Assembly (NCBI GenBank): GCA_965209105.1
Contig: CBDBQB010000039.1
Location: forward strand, 186,001 to 250,000
From: JAAELZ01 sp965209105
Lineage (GTDB): Bacteria; Pseudomonadota; Gammaproteobacteria; Arenicellales; Poriferihabitantaceae
Length of the DNA stretch: 64,000 nucleotides
Direction of reading: 5' to 3'
Below the pieces are notes generated by a model. It saw only the letters and a list, made by a program, of their open reading frames with translations. It did no database searches and was not told the origin of the DNA. Below are positions 1 through 9,830 of this stretch, piece after piece (position 1 is the stretch's first letter; the number at the start of each line of letters is the position of its first letter). The position numbers and the translations under genes were made by a program.

Positions 1-171
1 ATAGCGCTCATTTGCTAGCCAGTTTGTGGGGTCAGCGATGATGCTTATTTAGAGTCACGGTTTCTGCCTAGTGTCGTATGTTTAAAGAGCATGAGTAATA
101 CTTGAGTAATACAAAAAGCGACGCAATATTCGCTTATTAAAAGCTTAATACCAATAAATAGAGGATATAGC

Positions 172-2298
172 GTGGCCGAGCATAAGATAAAAACCGTCAT
201 GGATTCACCGACACCGATAGAATTTCAAAGTGCCTCCTTGGATATTTGGGATAAAAAATATCGGCTGAAATCTAAGGACGGTAAAGCCATCGATCAGGAT
301 ATTCAAGCGACATACGACCGCGTCGCGAAAGCTTTGTCTGGTGTCGAAACTAGCAAGGCGAAGCAGAAAAAGTGGCATGAGCGATTTGTATGGGCCTTGC
401 AACATGGCGCGATACCCGCCGGTCGCATTATGTCCAACGCGGGCGCTCAGAACCATAAACCCGCCACCAGCACTATAAACTGCACGGTTTCAGGAACGGT
501 GCCAGATACGATGGATGGGATTTTGCATGCCGTCCACGAAGCGGGTTTAACCTTAAAAGCGGGTTGCGGCATCGGCTATGAGTTCTCGACCTTGCGGCCC
601 AAAGGCGCATTTGTCAGTGGGGCGGGCGCATACACCTCCGGCCCACTGTCTTTTATGGATATATTCGATGCCATGTGTTTTACCGTCTCCTCGGCAGGTG
701 GCCGACGCGGTGCACAAATGGGTACCTTCGAGATCACTCACCCAGACGTGATGGATTTTATGCAGGCCAAGCGTGAAGATGGTCGCTTGCGACAGTTTAA
801 TTTGTCTTGCCTGATTACCGATGATTTTATGCGCGCGGTGGAAGCGGATGAAGATTGGGATTTAGTCTTTCCTGCAACACAATCTGAATTTGATTCTGAA
901 GAAGACACCATTGTCTGGCGTGCGTGGTCAGATTCAGAAAGATACATTACCAATGATGTGGGTGAAGTTGCTTTTCGTGTGTATAAAACTGTTCCGGCTA
1001 AAAATATGTGGAACGTGATCATGTCTTCCACCTATGATTATGCCGAGCCAGGTTTTATCTTGATCGATCACGTCAACGAGATGAACAATAATTGGTTTTG
1101 TGAGAATATCCGCGCCACCAACCCTTGTGGTGAGCAGCCGTTACCGCCGTATGGTGCGTGCTTATTAGGTTCCGTTAATCTTACTCGCTTTGTTGAGAAT
1201 GCCTTCACGGATGAGGCGAGCTTTAATTGGGACACCTATCGTGAAGTGATTTCAGTATTTACTCGAATGCTCGATAACGTGGTCGAAATTAACGGCTTAC
1301 CACTCAAAAAACAGCGCGATGAAATTATACGAAAGCGCCGTCATGGTATGGGTTACTTAGGTTTGGGCTCGACCATGACGATGATGAAGATGAAGTACGG
1401 GAGTGAGCAATCCCTTGCGTTTACTGAGAAGGTCTCGAAAACCATGGCGGAGGTCGGCTGGGAAGTGGGCATGGAATTGGCTGAAGAAAAAGGCGCAGCG
1501 CCGGTGTTTGAGGAAGATTTTGAAGTCACGGCAAAAATGTTGCATCAGCGCCCCGAAATGGAGCGCGATGGTTATCAGATGGGCGATAGTGTTAAAGGCA
1601 AAGTACTGATGGGGAGATATAGCCGCTATATGCAAAAATTCCCTAAATCATTGCAAGACAAAATCGCGGATAAGGGCTGTCGTTTTACCCATCATACCTC
1701 GATTGCGCCCACAGGCACGATCAGCTTGTCGTTGGCGAATAATGTGAGCAATGGTATCGAGCCGTCTTTCTCGCATGAATACAGTCGTAATATTATTCGC
1801 GAGGGTAAAAAGAGTAAGGAGAAAGTCGATGTATGTTCGTACGAATTATTGGCCTATCGCGCTCTGGTGGATGAAAATGCGGTACAGATGAATGAGGATG
1901 GGTCGTCTGGCTTGCCTGATTATTTTTTATCAGCGGATACTATTACTCCGCGTGAGCACGTAGATGTTCAAGCGGCATCACAAAAATGGATTGATTCCTC
2001 AATCAGCAAAACGGCGAATGTTCCCACTGATTTTCCATTTGAAGATTTCCAAGATATTTATATGTACGCCTGGAAGCAAGGCCTAAAAGGCTGCACGACA
2101 TTTCGCTTCAATCCAGAAGTTTTCCAAGGCGTATTGGTGCAAGAAAAAGATTTAGAAAATACGACCTACCGCTTTGCGCTGGAAAATGGAGAGACGGTTG
2201 AAGTCAAGGGCAATGAAGAGATCGAATACGATGGTGAGATGCATACCGCTGCGAATTTATTTGACGCGCTCAAAGAAGGCTACTACGGCCGTTTTTAA
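172..2298 (+). CDS. nrdJ: Adenosylcobalamin-dependent ribonucleotide reductase, catalytic subunit (class II)
   Basis: Class II ribonucleotide reductase, 708 aa, which reduces ribonucleotides to deoxyribonucleotides with an adenosylcobalamin-generated thiyl radical and so works with or without oxygen. The signature NPCGEQPL has its radical-site cysteine at about residue 319, and the SIAPTGTISL motif of this superfamily lies near residue 515. The GTG start at 172 is preceded by GAGG at suitable spacing; an internal ATG at residue 11 is the alternative. The C-terminal part found in single-chain enzymes is missing and is encoded by the next gene, so this is the large half of a split enzyme as in Pseudomonas nrdJa/nrdJb (family knowledge). 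I saw no cobalamin-riboswitch box in the 171 bases upstream. Confidence 0.93.
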   Translation: MAEHKIKTVMDSPTPIEFQSASLDIWDKKYRLKSKDGKAIDQDIQATYDRVAKALSGVETSKAKQKKWHERFVWALQHGAIPAGRIMSNAGAQNHKPATSTINCTVSGTVPDTMDGILHAVHEAGLTLKAGCGIGYEFSTLRPKGAFVSGAGAYTSGPLSFMDIFDAMCFTVSSAGGRRGAQMGTFEITHPDVMDFMQAKREDGRLRQFNLSCLITDDFMRAVEADEDWDLVFPATQSEFDSEEDTIVWRAWSDSERYITNDVGEVAFRVYKTVPAKNMWNVIMSSTYDYAEPGFILIDHVNEMNNNWFCENIRATNPCGEQPLPPYGACLLGSVNLTRFVENAFTDEASFNWDTYREVISVFTRMLDNVVEINGLPLKKQRDEIIRKRRHGMGYLGLGSTMTMMKMKYGSEQSLAFTEKVSKTMAEVGWEVGMELAEEKGAAPVFEEDFEVTAKMLHQRPEMERDGYQMGDSVKGKVLMGRYSRYMQKFPKSLQDKIADKGCRFTHHTSIAPTGTISLSLANNVSNGIEPSFSHEYSRNIIREGKKSKEKVDVCSYELLAYRALVDENAVQMNEDGSSGLPDYFLSADTITPREHVDVQAASQKWIDSSISKTANVPTDFPFEDFQDIYMYAWKQGLKGCTTFRFNPEVFQGVLVQEKDLENTTYRFALENGETVEVKGNEEIEYDGEMHTAANLFDALKEGYYGRF

Positions 2299-2344
2299 TC
2301 TTCCAATATTGTTAGATAGAACATAGAACAAATAGGTAAAACCC

Positions 2345-3115
2345 ATGTCAGTTAAGATAGAGAAAAAAATTGTTGCGTACAGTGTTGTTTCTGAAGAGAA
2401 GAAAGCAGCTAAGCCTACAGCAAAAGCCGAGGCCAAGGCCAAGGCTAAGGACAAGCCAGCGGTGCCAGCCGAGCAGCTAGAACTCGATGGCGGTCGCGCA
2501 GATGACAAGCAAAGCGCCACCATTGTACGGATGCATGAAAAAGTCGAGCGCCCAGAAATGCTGGTCGGGAGTACCTACAAAATCAAAACCCCTGTATCAG
2601 AGCACGCCTTTTACATCACGATCAACGATATCGTATTAAATCCCGATACGCCTTACGAGAAACGCCGGCCTTTTGAAGTTTTCATTAACTCTAAAAACAT
2701 GGATCACTACCAGTGGATATCCGCGTTAACGCTGATTATTTCAGCAGTATTTCGTAAAGGCGGTGATGTCACTTTCTTGGTAAAGGAATTGCGCAGCGTG
2801 TTTGACCCCAAAGGCGGTTATTTCAAGCGTGGCGGTAAATTTGTGCCGTCTTTGGTTGCAGAAATTGGCGATGCCATTGAAGCACATCTAAAACTCATCG
2901 GCTTGATTAAGGACGATAAACTAGACCCACATCAGCAGAAATTGGTTGAAGAAAAACGTAGGGAATATGAAGGGCGACAAGCGAAACCCTCTGATGCAGA
3001 GGAGAGTACTTTTCCAGCTGGGGCGACTTTGTGCGCCAAGTGTTCAACCCGAGCGATGATTATGATGGGTGGGTGTTTGACTTGTTTGAATTGTGGGGAG
3101 AGTAAATGTGGGTAG
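2345..3115 (+). CDS. Class II ribonucleotide reductase small C-terminal subunit (NrdJb-like)
   Basis: A 256-aa protein 46 bases downstream of nrdJ on the same strand, matching the separate C-terminal half of class II ribonucleotide reductase. It has a Lys/Ala-rich linker (about residues 20-45), a central TSCPD-like domain (about 75-180), and a C-terminal zinc-ribbon-like tail with CAKC and CLTCLNC cysteine pairs ending CGESKCG. In class II enzymes such C-terminal cysteines re-reduce the active site after each turnover; that role here is inferred. The pair is probably one operon. Assignment rests on position and the cysteine tail. Confidence 0.8.
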   Translation: MSVKIEKKIVAYSVVSEEKKAAKPTAKAEAKAKAKDKPAVPAEQLELDGGRADDKQSATIVRMHEKVERPEMLVGSTYKIKTPVSEHAFYITINDIVLNPDTPYEKRRPFEVFINSKNMDHYQWISALTLIISAVFRKGGDVTFLVKELRSVFDPKGGYFKRGGKFVPSLVAEIGDAIEAHLKLIGLIKDDKLDPHQQKLVEEKRREYEGRQAKPSDAEESTFPAGATLCAKCSTRAMIMMGGCLTCLNCGESKCG

Positions 3116-3136
3116 GCCAAGTTCATTAAGTAACCT

Positions 3137-3742
3137 CAAAGTCGCGTTTATTTCTTAACCGTCTTTGCGAGCCGAGCGAAGCAATCTAGGCGGCGTTCGG
3201 TTAGGGTATTAGATTGCCACGCTTGAAAATTTCGTTCTAATGCCTTGTTTCGTCTTTATGACGAGTCACTTTTGTTTCGGCAAAAGTAAGCAAAACCATT
3301 GCTCGGTTCCGCAGCCCTGCGGGTGCCCGCTTTGCGTAATGCAATAAAGGGACGGCTCAATAATCATCCTGATTACTCGCCTCAATTCGTCTTCCTTGGC
3401 GAATTGCTTCCTTGATTGCATTACGCAAATTGGCTGTTTCAAAGTCGCGTTTATTGCCTAACCGTCTTTGCGAACCTAGCGAAGCAATCTAGGCAGCGTT
3501 CGGTTAGGGTATTAGATTGCCACGCTTGAGAATTTCGTTTTAATGTCTTGGTTCGTCTTTTTGGCAAGTCACTTTTGTTTCGACAAAAGTAAGCAAAACC
3601 ATTGCTCGGTTCCGCAGCCCTGCGGGTGCCCGCTTTGCGCAATGCAATAAAGGGACGGCTCAATAATCATCCGGATTACTCGCCTCAATTCGCCGTCCAT
3701 GGCGAATTGCTTCCTTGATCGCATTACGCAATTCGGCTGCTC
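3137..3742. repeat. Tandem 303-bp direct repeat, two full copies
   Basis: Two adjacent copies (3137-3439 and 3440-3742) begin with CAAAGTCGCGTTTATT and have a period of exactly 303 bp with scattered substitutions. A third, diverged partial copy starts at 3743. Each unit contains a TTGCGAG...GAAGCAATCTAG half-palindrome, then TTTTGTTTCG/CAAAAGTAAGC, and GCAGCCCTGCGGG. It resembles non-coding dispersed repeats common in gammaproteobacterial intergenic DNA (recollection, not searched). No gene is supported in 3116-3971. Confidence 0.9.
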
Positions 3743-3855
3743 CAAAGTCGCGTTTATTGCTTAGCCGTTATTGCGAGCTTTGCGAAGCAATCCAGTCGTG
3801 CGTTAATGGTTGATATTGGATTGCCTCGTTGCTGCGCTTCTCGATGACGATGCTG
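3743..3855. repeat. Partial third copy with imperfect inverted repeat
   Basis: The 5' end of the 303-bp unit recurs here, then diverges into an imperfect palindrome: TTATTGCGAGCTTTGCGAAG on the left and GGATTGCCTCGTTGCTGCGC on the right, followed by TCTCGATGACG. A related degenerate element lies at about 15797-15885. This is the typical form of small dispersed palindromic repeats. Confidence 0.6.
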
Positions 3856-3971
3856 GATTTACATTCTTTGGGGGTCACCCTCTCTCGTGGGAGGAAAGTT
3901 AACCTGAAATTAAGTATCGGTGTTGTATAAACACATTATAAATCTAAGTTCAATTTTGCTGAGGGAAGGAT

Positions 3972-5132
3972 ATGCTGCAGGTTCGTCAGGTCGTTTTTGT
4001 TTTGTTTTGGTTGTTGCTATTTGGTTTGCTCAGTCCTGTATTCGCGGCCACTTTGGCGGATGAATTGAACATCACCATTACGGCGGATCAACCGCAGTAC
4101 TCGGCCAAGGATTCGATCACTGTTCAGTTCCAAATATCTGCACCATCGACTAATACTGCCCCGCTCAAATTTGTACCTTGGAAAACGCCACTGGAAGGAG
4201 CATTCAACGCCAATATGTTTCAGGTATATCGGGGCTTGGCGCGTGTGAAATATATTGGGCGGGTTGTTCGCAGAGGGCAGCCGAAGGCGGACCAATATTT
4301 GAGTTTATCACCGGGGGAGAGTTTTTCAGCCAGTATAGATTTAGAGCTGGGTTATCAGTTTGAACAGGCGGGCACCTACACCGTTCGTTTTGATTCAGAA
4401 CTGATGTACTTACATCGCAGTGATCAGGCGGTATCCGAGGCGACGCTTGCAACAGCGGTTCGATCTAACACCATTACCTTTGAAATAAGCGAAGCGCGAG
4501 TGCAGCCTCGTATCGCCGCGGCTTTACCGGCATTCTCAGGTTGTTCAGCCTCTGACCAAACAAAATTATCCGCAGCCCAAACACAGGCGACCGGCCTTAC
4601 CTTGGTTGCCCGAAATGATCTGCTCAACACGCCCGCCTCTCAACGCCCTACCGCTGAGCGCTATATAAAGTGGTTTGGTGTCTACAGTGCTGCGGGTTAT
4701 TCCAAGGCGAGTACGGCTTTCAGTTTGATGTACCAAGCCTTTGCCAATGAAACTATTTCTTATTTCTGTGACTGCACCCCTCTAGAACAAAGCCAGGGAA
4801 TAATCGCCTATGTATATTCTAACGATCACTACAACATTCATATTTGTGACGCGACTTTTTCCCAGCCGGTCTCAGGCAGCGATACACAGGCGGGAACCTT
4901 AATTCATGAGATGTCTCATTTCACCGTTACTGTGGGTACATCTGACCACGGGTATGGAGAAGCCAGCGCACTCAATATTGCAGTAAACAATTCCACTAAT
5001 GCTTTAGATAACGCTGAAAATTACCTGTTTTTCGCGGAAAACTTCCCCGCGGTCGCGATGGGTACGAGCGGTGGTGCTTCAAGCAATGCGGGCAGTATTA
5101 TTCCGCCCGTCATGCTATTGCTTTTTAATTAG
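3972..5132 (+). CDS. Secreted M35-like (aspzincin) metalloendopeptidase
   Basis: A 386-aa protein with an N-terminal signal peptide (hydrophobic residues about 8-25, cleavage likely after VFA). The C-terminal catalytic domain has GTLIHEMSHF, whose HExxH gives two zinc ligands and the catalytic Glu, followed by SDHGYG; the GT-x-x-HExxH plus downstream Asp pattern is characteristic of aspzincins (deuterolysin / peptidyl-Lys metalloendopeptidase, M35). Residues about 30-175 form a beta-rich domain as in other bacterial M35-like proteins. The ATG follows a strong GAGGGAAGGAT ribosome site. The product is probably an exported protease; substrate unknown. It precedes a TPR/beta-barrel gene. Confidence 0.82.
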   Translation: MLQVRQVVFVLFWLLLFGLLSPVFAATLADELNITITADQPQYSAKDSITVQFQISAPSTNTAPLKFVPWKTPLEGAFNANMFQVYRGLARVKYIGRVVRRGQPKADQYLSLSPGESFSASIDLELGYQFEQAGTYTVRFDSELMYLHRSDQAVSEATLATAVRSNTITFEISEARVQPRIAAALPAFSGCSASDQTKLSAAQTQATGLTLVARNDLLNTPASQRPTAERYIKWFGVYSAAGYSKASTAFSLMYQAFANETISYFCDCTPLEQSQGIIAYVYSNDHYNIHICDATFSQPVSGSDTQAGTLIHEMSHFTVTVGTSDHGYGEASALNIAVNNSTNALDNAENYLFFAENFPAVAMGTSGGASSNAGSIIPPVMLLLFN

Positions 5133-5286
5133 AAACTGCGTGCCAATACGAAGCTTTTCCTGTTTTCCTGTTTAGAAAGTCCCCACAGATAAGTCTGGCT
5201 TGTCCAAGTGTCAGGCTTGCTTTTGGTATGGCATCTGCCTAGTATAGTTCTTTTCAAAGCATTCTCTAAAGTAGCTGGACTTGACC

Positions 5287-6837
5287 GTGAAAAATCGCTT
5301 ACTTATATTCCTTACAATAATCACATGTATAAGCTATCAGTCATCTGCGGCAAGCGCTGCCCCTAATCGCTCTTTGGCCACCGCGCTAGAGCTGATTCAA
5401 TCAGGCGAGTACGTTCAGGCGAACGAGATATTGTCCACCCTTGATCTAAATGCGGGTGGAGCCAAGCTAAAAGGCGTTATTCTTAATCTACAGGGCGCAA
5501 ATTTAATCAGGTTAGATCAGTCGATCCGTGCTTTAGGACTATTTGATCAAGCCGAAGCAGCTGGCTTTGACAAGCCTATTTTGAATCTCAATCGCGGGCG
5601 TGCTTTTCTCGCCTTAGATAGCCCCAATCGAGCATGGTTACATTTTTCTTTGTATGCTTTAGCCTATCCCAACAGTGCGAGGGTGTACCAATATCTAGGT
5701 CTCGCTTCTCAACAACTGAAACAATATAGCGCGGCAAAACATTATTTTGAATTATCCCATCAGCTCAATCTTGACGATGATCTGCCCTTATATTACCTAG
5801 CTAAACTTGCCTACGAGCAGGGACAGAATGATCTGTCTGCCCATTATTTAGATCAGCTATTAGCCAATGGCGATCATTCTAATATTGACTTTAGCATCTT
5901 AGATAAACTGTCAACTTATCTCGCCAAGCGGGCAAGCCCCAGCAAGCGATCAAAGATTGCCAACCCTATTGGTGCTTGGTTTTCTTTATCCTCCAATCAC
6001 AACGACAATGTCTTGGGGCTGGCGAACGGCGCGCCCAAGCCCGCAGGGATCGATAGCCCGTCTGACCATTCCACCGGACTGGCAGGTGGCCTTACTTGGA
6101 GAGCATACGATCAAGGCGGCCAGCTCTTTCAACTGGGATATCAGCTCAATACCAATGACTACAACACTTTGGATCAGTTCGATACAGTCAGAAACACGCT
6201 GACCGGCACGTATTCTAAGTGGTTGAGCCAATCAACGTTAGGAAGTGCCACACTAGACATATCGGATTTACAACTCAATAGTGCGTCATTTTTAAATACC
6301 TCTACCCTAAAATTGAGTGCATCGAGGCAAATTGAACCCAAGCGGAAAATCGGCGCTACCTATCAATACTCCGACTACGATTATGCCCATCCATCGTTGA
6401 CAGGCGCGCGGGATCGAGATGGTTCTGAGCATCGCTTGCTCACCCATATTAATCAACAGTATTCGGATTGGGATACCCGCGCAGAACTGCAATTTAGAAT
6501 TGCAGATACGCAAGGTCAAGATTATGACCTAAAAGGCTATGCGCTTAGTTTTCTTGCAAGCCGCGACTTGCCCGCAGTTGAGGTGGGCTTGAAAAGGATT
6601 CCCTTAAGCTTAAGCGCAAGTATTGGTTTTTCTAAGTCTCACTACGATGGCGTGAACTCGCTTTCTGAGTTCAAGCGTCAAGATGAGCGTCTTCAGACGG
6701 CGCTATCTATCCGTTCGAAGATCAATGAGAAAGTCACCGCAGAAGCACGATTAAGTCATTCGAAAAATAGCTCTAACATTGCGTTTTTTGATTACGACAG
6801 AACCCAGTATTCGCTTAGTATCACCGCATCTTTATAG
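5287..6837 (+). CDS. TPR-containing outer-membrane beta-barrel protein (Slam/DUF560-like)
   Basis: About 516 aa with a signal peptide, an N-terminal helical TPR-like part (about residues 30-215, e.g. ALELIQSGEY, PILNLNRGRAFLAL, YLGLASQQLKQYSAAKHYF), and a C-terminal half (about 225-516) of alternating beta strands beginning near GAWFSLSSNHNDNVLG and ending in an aromatic/hydrophobic strand. This TPR plus barrel plan is that of surface lipoprotein assembly modifiers (type XI secretion) and related outer-membrane TPR proteins; exact family not proven. The start could be GTG at 5287 or TTG at 5281; neither has a clear ribosome site. The next gene begins 10 bases after the stop, suggesting an operon. 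Confidence 0.6.
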   Translation: MKNRLLIFLTIITCISYQSSAASAAPNRSLATALELIQSGEYVQANEILSTLDLNAGGAKLKGVILNLQGANLIRLDQSIRALGLFDQAEAAGFDKPILNLNRGRAFLALDSPNRAWLHFSLYALAYPNSARVYQYLGLASQQLKQYSAAKHYFELSHQLNLDDDLPLYYLAKLAYEQGQNDLSAHYLDQLLANGDHSNIDFSILDKLSTYLAKRASPSKRSKIANPIGAWFSLSSNHNDNVLGLANGAPKPAGIDSPSDHSTGLAGGLTWRAYDQGGQLFQLGYQLNTNDYNTLDQFDTVRNTLTGTYSKWLSQSTLGSATLDISDLQLNSASFLNTSTLKLSASRQIEPKRKIGATYQYSDYDYAHPSLTGARDRDGSEHRLLTHINQQYSDWDTRAELQFRIADTQGQDYDLKGYALSFLASRDLPAVEVGLKRIPLSLSASIGFSKSHYDGVNSLSEFKRQDERLQTALSIRSKINEKVTAEARLSHSKNSSNIAFFDYDRTQYSLSITASL

Positions 6838-6846
6838 GGCCGAACC

Positions 6847-7833
6847 ATGACCAATAGCGCTTGCCGTCAAGTTGTGAATCGATCACTGCTCTTTGTTGTG
6901 ATCGCCTTCTTTTACATCGAAAGCGCCAGTGCGTGTTTGAATAGCAATGGCTTGGTTATTGATTGTGCTAGCTCCTCGTGCGATTCCGTGTTAACCACCG
7001 CGGGCGGCCTGTCTTGTCTTGCGCCCATCATGCCGTCTACCCCAACACTGTTGCCAGAACCAACTCCTATTTCAATCGATGTACCGGAAGAGAGCGTTGT
7101 TTCGGACGATGTACCGGAAGAAAGTATTGTGCCTATATTCGAGCCGAGCAATGATGTTCCGGTTGACAATCAATTTATTGAAATTGGTGACGATTTTCCT
7201 TTAAAACACGATGAATTCGACAAATACCCTCCGGGTTATCTGCCTGAAGAAGATGTCCTGCCCGGCCTGCCTACCCAAAACGTATTTCTAGACAGCGTGT
7301 TTAGCAATGAGCGGCTACTACTTGATATTCTAGACAACGCGGAAGAATTACAAAATCGCAAGAAAAAATTTGACTACATCCTCGATAAAAAGGAACGCGC
7401 AAAGCGTCATATCGCAAACTCGGACATTCCAGAATTAGAAGCCAATAAAGAGAGATTAAAGAGATTACAAGACAAGGCCGTTAAATTGACAATGGAAAAA
7501 CATCCAGAACTCCGCGACACTCGATTTTCCGAGAAATACTTCCAGCAACAAATGCGGATTGCCTTGGGGCGCATCAGCGAATTGTATAAATCTCAGGAAG
7601 AAGAGCGTAAAGACAATTTAAGGAAAATTGATAATATTAGAAAAACCGCGAAAAGCTACGATGACCAAGCAAATAAGGCGCTCGAAGAATTAAGCGACAC
7701 GGAAAAAACGCAATTTAACGATTATCAGCGATCAGAACAAAATGCCGCGATAGAAAAAGCGAATGCGGATGACGCGAGCTTAGAGGTTCAATCCACTAAA
7801 AAAGAGGTTAGTGGCTCGGTGCTTTTGAACTAG
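6847..7833 (+). CDS. Secreted proline/acid-rich coiled-coil protein of unknown function
   Basis: A 328-aa protein that I do not recognise. It has an N-terminal signal peptide (about 1-30, ending ESASAC). A low-complexity linker at about 60-105 contains a nearly exact repeat of DVPEES (DVPEESVVSD / DVPEESIVPI). Residues about 155-315 are highly charged, Lys/Glu-rich and strongly helical, probably coiled coil. A lipoprotein reading of the ASAC site is possible but the lipobox is poor. Start ATG 10 bases after the TPR/barrel gene. Being next to a putative outer-membrane exporter it may be a substrate or partner; this is inference from adjacency. Confidence 0.6.
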   Translation: MTNSACRQVVNRSLLFVVIAFFYIESASACLNSNGLVIDCASSSCDSVLTTAGGLSCLAPIMPSTPTLLPEPTPISIDVPEESVVSDDVPEESIVPIFEPSNDVPVDNQFIEIGDDFPLKHDEFDKYPPGYLPEEDVLPGLPTQNVFLDSVFSNERLLLDILDNAEELQNRKKKFDYILDKKERAKRHIANSDIPELEANKERLKRLQDKAVKLTMEKHPELRDTRFSEKYFQQQMRIALGRISELYKSQEEERKDNLRKIDNIRKTAKSYDDQANKALEELSDTEKTQFNDYQRSEQNAAIEKANADDASLEVQSTKKEVSGSVLLN

Positions 7834-8059
7834 TCGTATGGTAAAAAATCATGTTCGTTTCGCAGAGCGAGTGTTGAAAGCGGTTGAATCTGTGACTCAC
7901 GATGGACAGGGCGTCACCGCACTAAATTATTGACGCATTGTCATCCCAGTGACCAACCCCGGAAATAGTGATAACAGCTTAAATAAGTTCGCACAAAATC
8001 AGCAAAAGCAGTTCTATGTTTATTACCTCTACGCCTCATTGAGATAGCGTAAAAATCGC

Positions 8060-8692
8060 ATGATAAAGCCCAATCGTTCCCCTGTTGCCGGGGTGCTATT
8101 CACCTTATATCTTCTGGTCTTTGTAGTGATGGCCATTGGGCCCTATGATCGTGCGACATGGTGGGCGGAGAATATCCCGGTGATGATTGCGGTGGGATTA
8201 CTGTTGGCGACCTACCCCTGGTTTCAGTTTTCAAATACCGCCTATATCTTGATGTGTGTATTTTTATGCACCCACACCATCGGTGGACACTTTACGTTTG
8301 CCCGTGTGCCGTTTGAAACAGGTAATCATTTATTATCGTTGACGGGCCTGGATTCTTTATTTCCTGAAGGGCGCAATAATTTTGATCGCTTTGGTCATTT
8401 TCTAGTCGGCGTGTTTGCCTATCCAGTGGCGGAGCTGGCGTATCGCCGAAAATGGGTATCGAATCTTTCGACAGCCATTGTATTAGGCATTTTTGCGCTC
8501 GGATTCTGGGGCGCGCTGTATGAGGTGATTGAGATGATCTACGCAGTCTTAGAAGGCGGTGAATCGGGTCAAGACTTCTTGGGCTCTCAAGGCGATGAAT
8601 GGGATGCGCAAAAAGACATGGCCTTAGATATATTAGGGGCGATGTTGGTTTCTTGTTTGTTCGCTTGGCAGTGGAGAAAGCAGAGCCAGTAA
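8060..8692 (+). CDS. DUF2238 (YjdF-like) integral membrane protein
   Basis: A 210-aa protein with about five or six hydrophobic segments. The pattern THTIGGHFTFARVPF, then NNFDRFGHFLVG and the WGALYEVIEM...DFLGSQGDEWDAQKDM block are hallmarks of the DUF2238 family (E. coli YjdF); the conserved His, Glu and Asp residues suggest metal binding, but function is unknown. Ribosome site is weak. It is followed closely by an amidotransferase gene, possibly co-transcribed. Confidence 0.82.
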   Translation: MIKPNRSPVAGVLFTLYLLVFVVMAIGPYDRATWWAENIPVMIAVGLLLATYPWFQFSNTAYILMCVFLCTHTIGGHFTFARVPFETGNHLLSLTGLDSLFPEGRNNFDRFGHFLVGVFAYPVAELAYRRKWVSNLSTAIVLGIFALGFWGALYEVIEMIYAVLEGGESGQDFLGSQGDEWDAQKDMALDILGAMLVSCLFAWQWRKQSQ

Positions 8693-8729
8693 ATTTTGCT
8701 CATTGTTCGACGCGGCCAATAGGTTACCC

Positions 8730-9470
8730 ATGACAGACACTAAACCCATCCTGATTTTGCAACTGCGCCCCGAAAACGAAACCTCTGATAGCGAATTTGA
8801 GGCCTTTCTTAAGTACGGTGAAATTGATTCCAACAATGTGCGTCGCATTCGCATCGAAAGAGTGGGTATCCCAAATATAGTGCTGGACGAGTATTCGGCG
8901 ATCATCGTGGGCGGAAGCCCGTTCGATATCAGCACGCCAGAAGCAGAGAAATCAGTGATCCAGCGAAAAATAGAAAGTGATTTCAAACAACTATTTGATG
9001 AGGTGGTGACGCGCGATTATCCATTTCTAGGGGCATGTTCGGGCAACGGTTTATTAGGTTCATATCTCGGCTCATCGATCAGCACCCGATTTCCCGAGCC
9101 GGTTGGCAGCGCAATGGTATGCATCACCGAAGCGGGTCAACGCGATGCCTTGTTAAGTGGCTTTCCCCAACAAATTAAAGTGCTATTAGGGCATAAAGAA
9201 GCTTGCGATGAACTGCCTGAGGGGGCGACCCTGCTGATAGAGGGTAAGGTATGTCCGGTGCAGATGTTTCGCGTGGGGAAGAATGTGTACGCTACCCAGT
9301 TTCACCCAGAAGGTGATAGCGAGGGCTTTGCGCTGCGCATTAATATATATAAGCATCACGGATATTTCAAACCCGAAGAAGCAGATCACCTCATCGAAAC
9401 ACTAAAGACTGAACAAACGCCGTATGCGCAAGAAATATTAAAACGGTTTGTACAGCGTTACTTCGTTTAG
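8730..9470 (+). CDS. Class I glutamine amidotransferase-like protein (GMP synthase-type)
   Basis: About 246 aa from ATG 8730; an upstream TTG at 8703 in frame is less likely. Shows the class I glutamine amidotransferase fold signature: a nucleophile elbow FLGACSGNGLLG with the Cys near residue 100 and the TQFHPEGD His-x-Glu pair near 190. The family hydrolyses glutamine and hands ammonia to a synthetase; stand-alone members of this subgroup have various or unknown roles. The elbow reads G-A-C-S-G-N rather than the common G-x-C-x-G-x-Q, so some substrate divergence is possible. Confidence 0.78.
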   Translation: MTDTKPILILQLRPENETSDSEFEAFLKYGEIDSNNVRRIRIERVGIPNIVLDEYSAIIVGGSPFDISTPEAEKSVIQRKIESDFKQLFDEVVTRDYPFLGACSGNGLLGSYLGSSISTRFPEPVGSAMVCITEAGQRDALLSGFPQQIKVLLGHKEACDELPEGATLLIEGKVCPVQMFRVGKNVYATQFHPEGDSEGFALRINIYKHHGYFKPEEADHLIETLKTEQTPYAQEILKRFVQRYFV

Positions 9471-9830
9471 TGCGGCTTCCTTAAACAATCTAAAATGGGC
9501 TATTAAGGCATATTCTTCGATGTAGGTTCTGAATAAGTGTATAGGCCTAATCGAAATCGGTGCTTATGCATGCTGTCTAGCGATGGAGACGATTTAAAGA
9601 ACTGGCTATTGCATGGCTCACTTGGCATATCATTTGCTGAGTGAAACCAAAACCTATGAAGTGAATGCCTGAAACGGTAATTTTTCCGGATTCGCCTTAA
9701 TATCGATTATTGAACTGCACGTATAAGTGAGCCAGTCATTAAGCCAAGCGTCATCGCGCTGTATATAATTAGCTGAACTATAAATCCGGTATGCGTGGCG
9801 TGATCGTAACCGGGTACGAGAACGCATAAA
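9471..9830. other. Intergenic region, no feature recognised
   Basis: 360 bases between the amidotransferase gene and a membrane-protein gene. I see no convincing ORF, repeat or terminator; it presumably carries the promoter of the downstream gene. Confidence 0.5.

Noticed and set aside
1..171. Cobalamin riboswitch ahead of nrdJ
   Set aside because: No B12-box or suitable structured leader could be seen in the 171 bases available.
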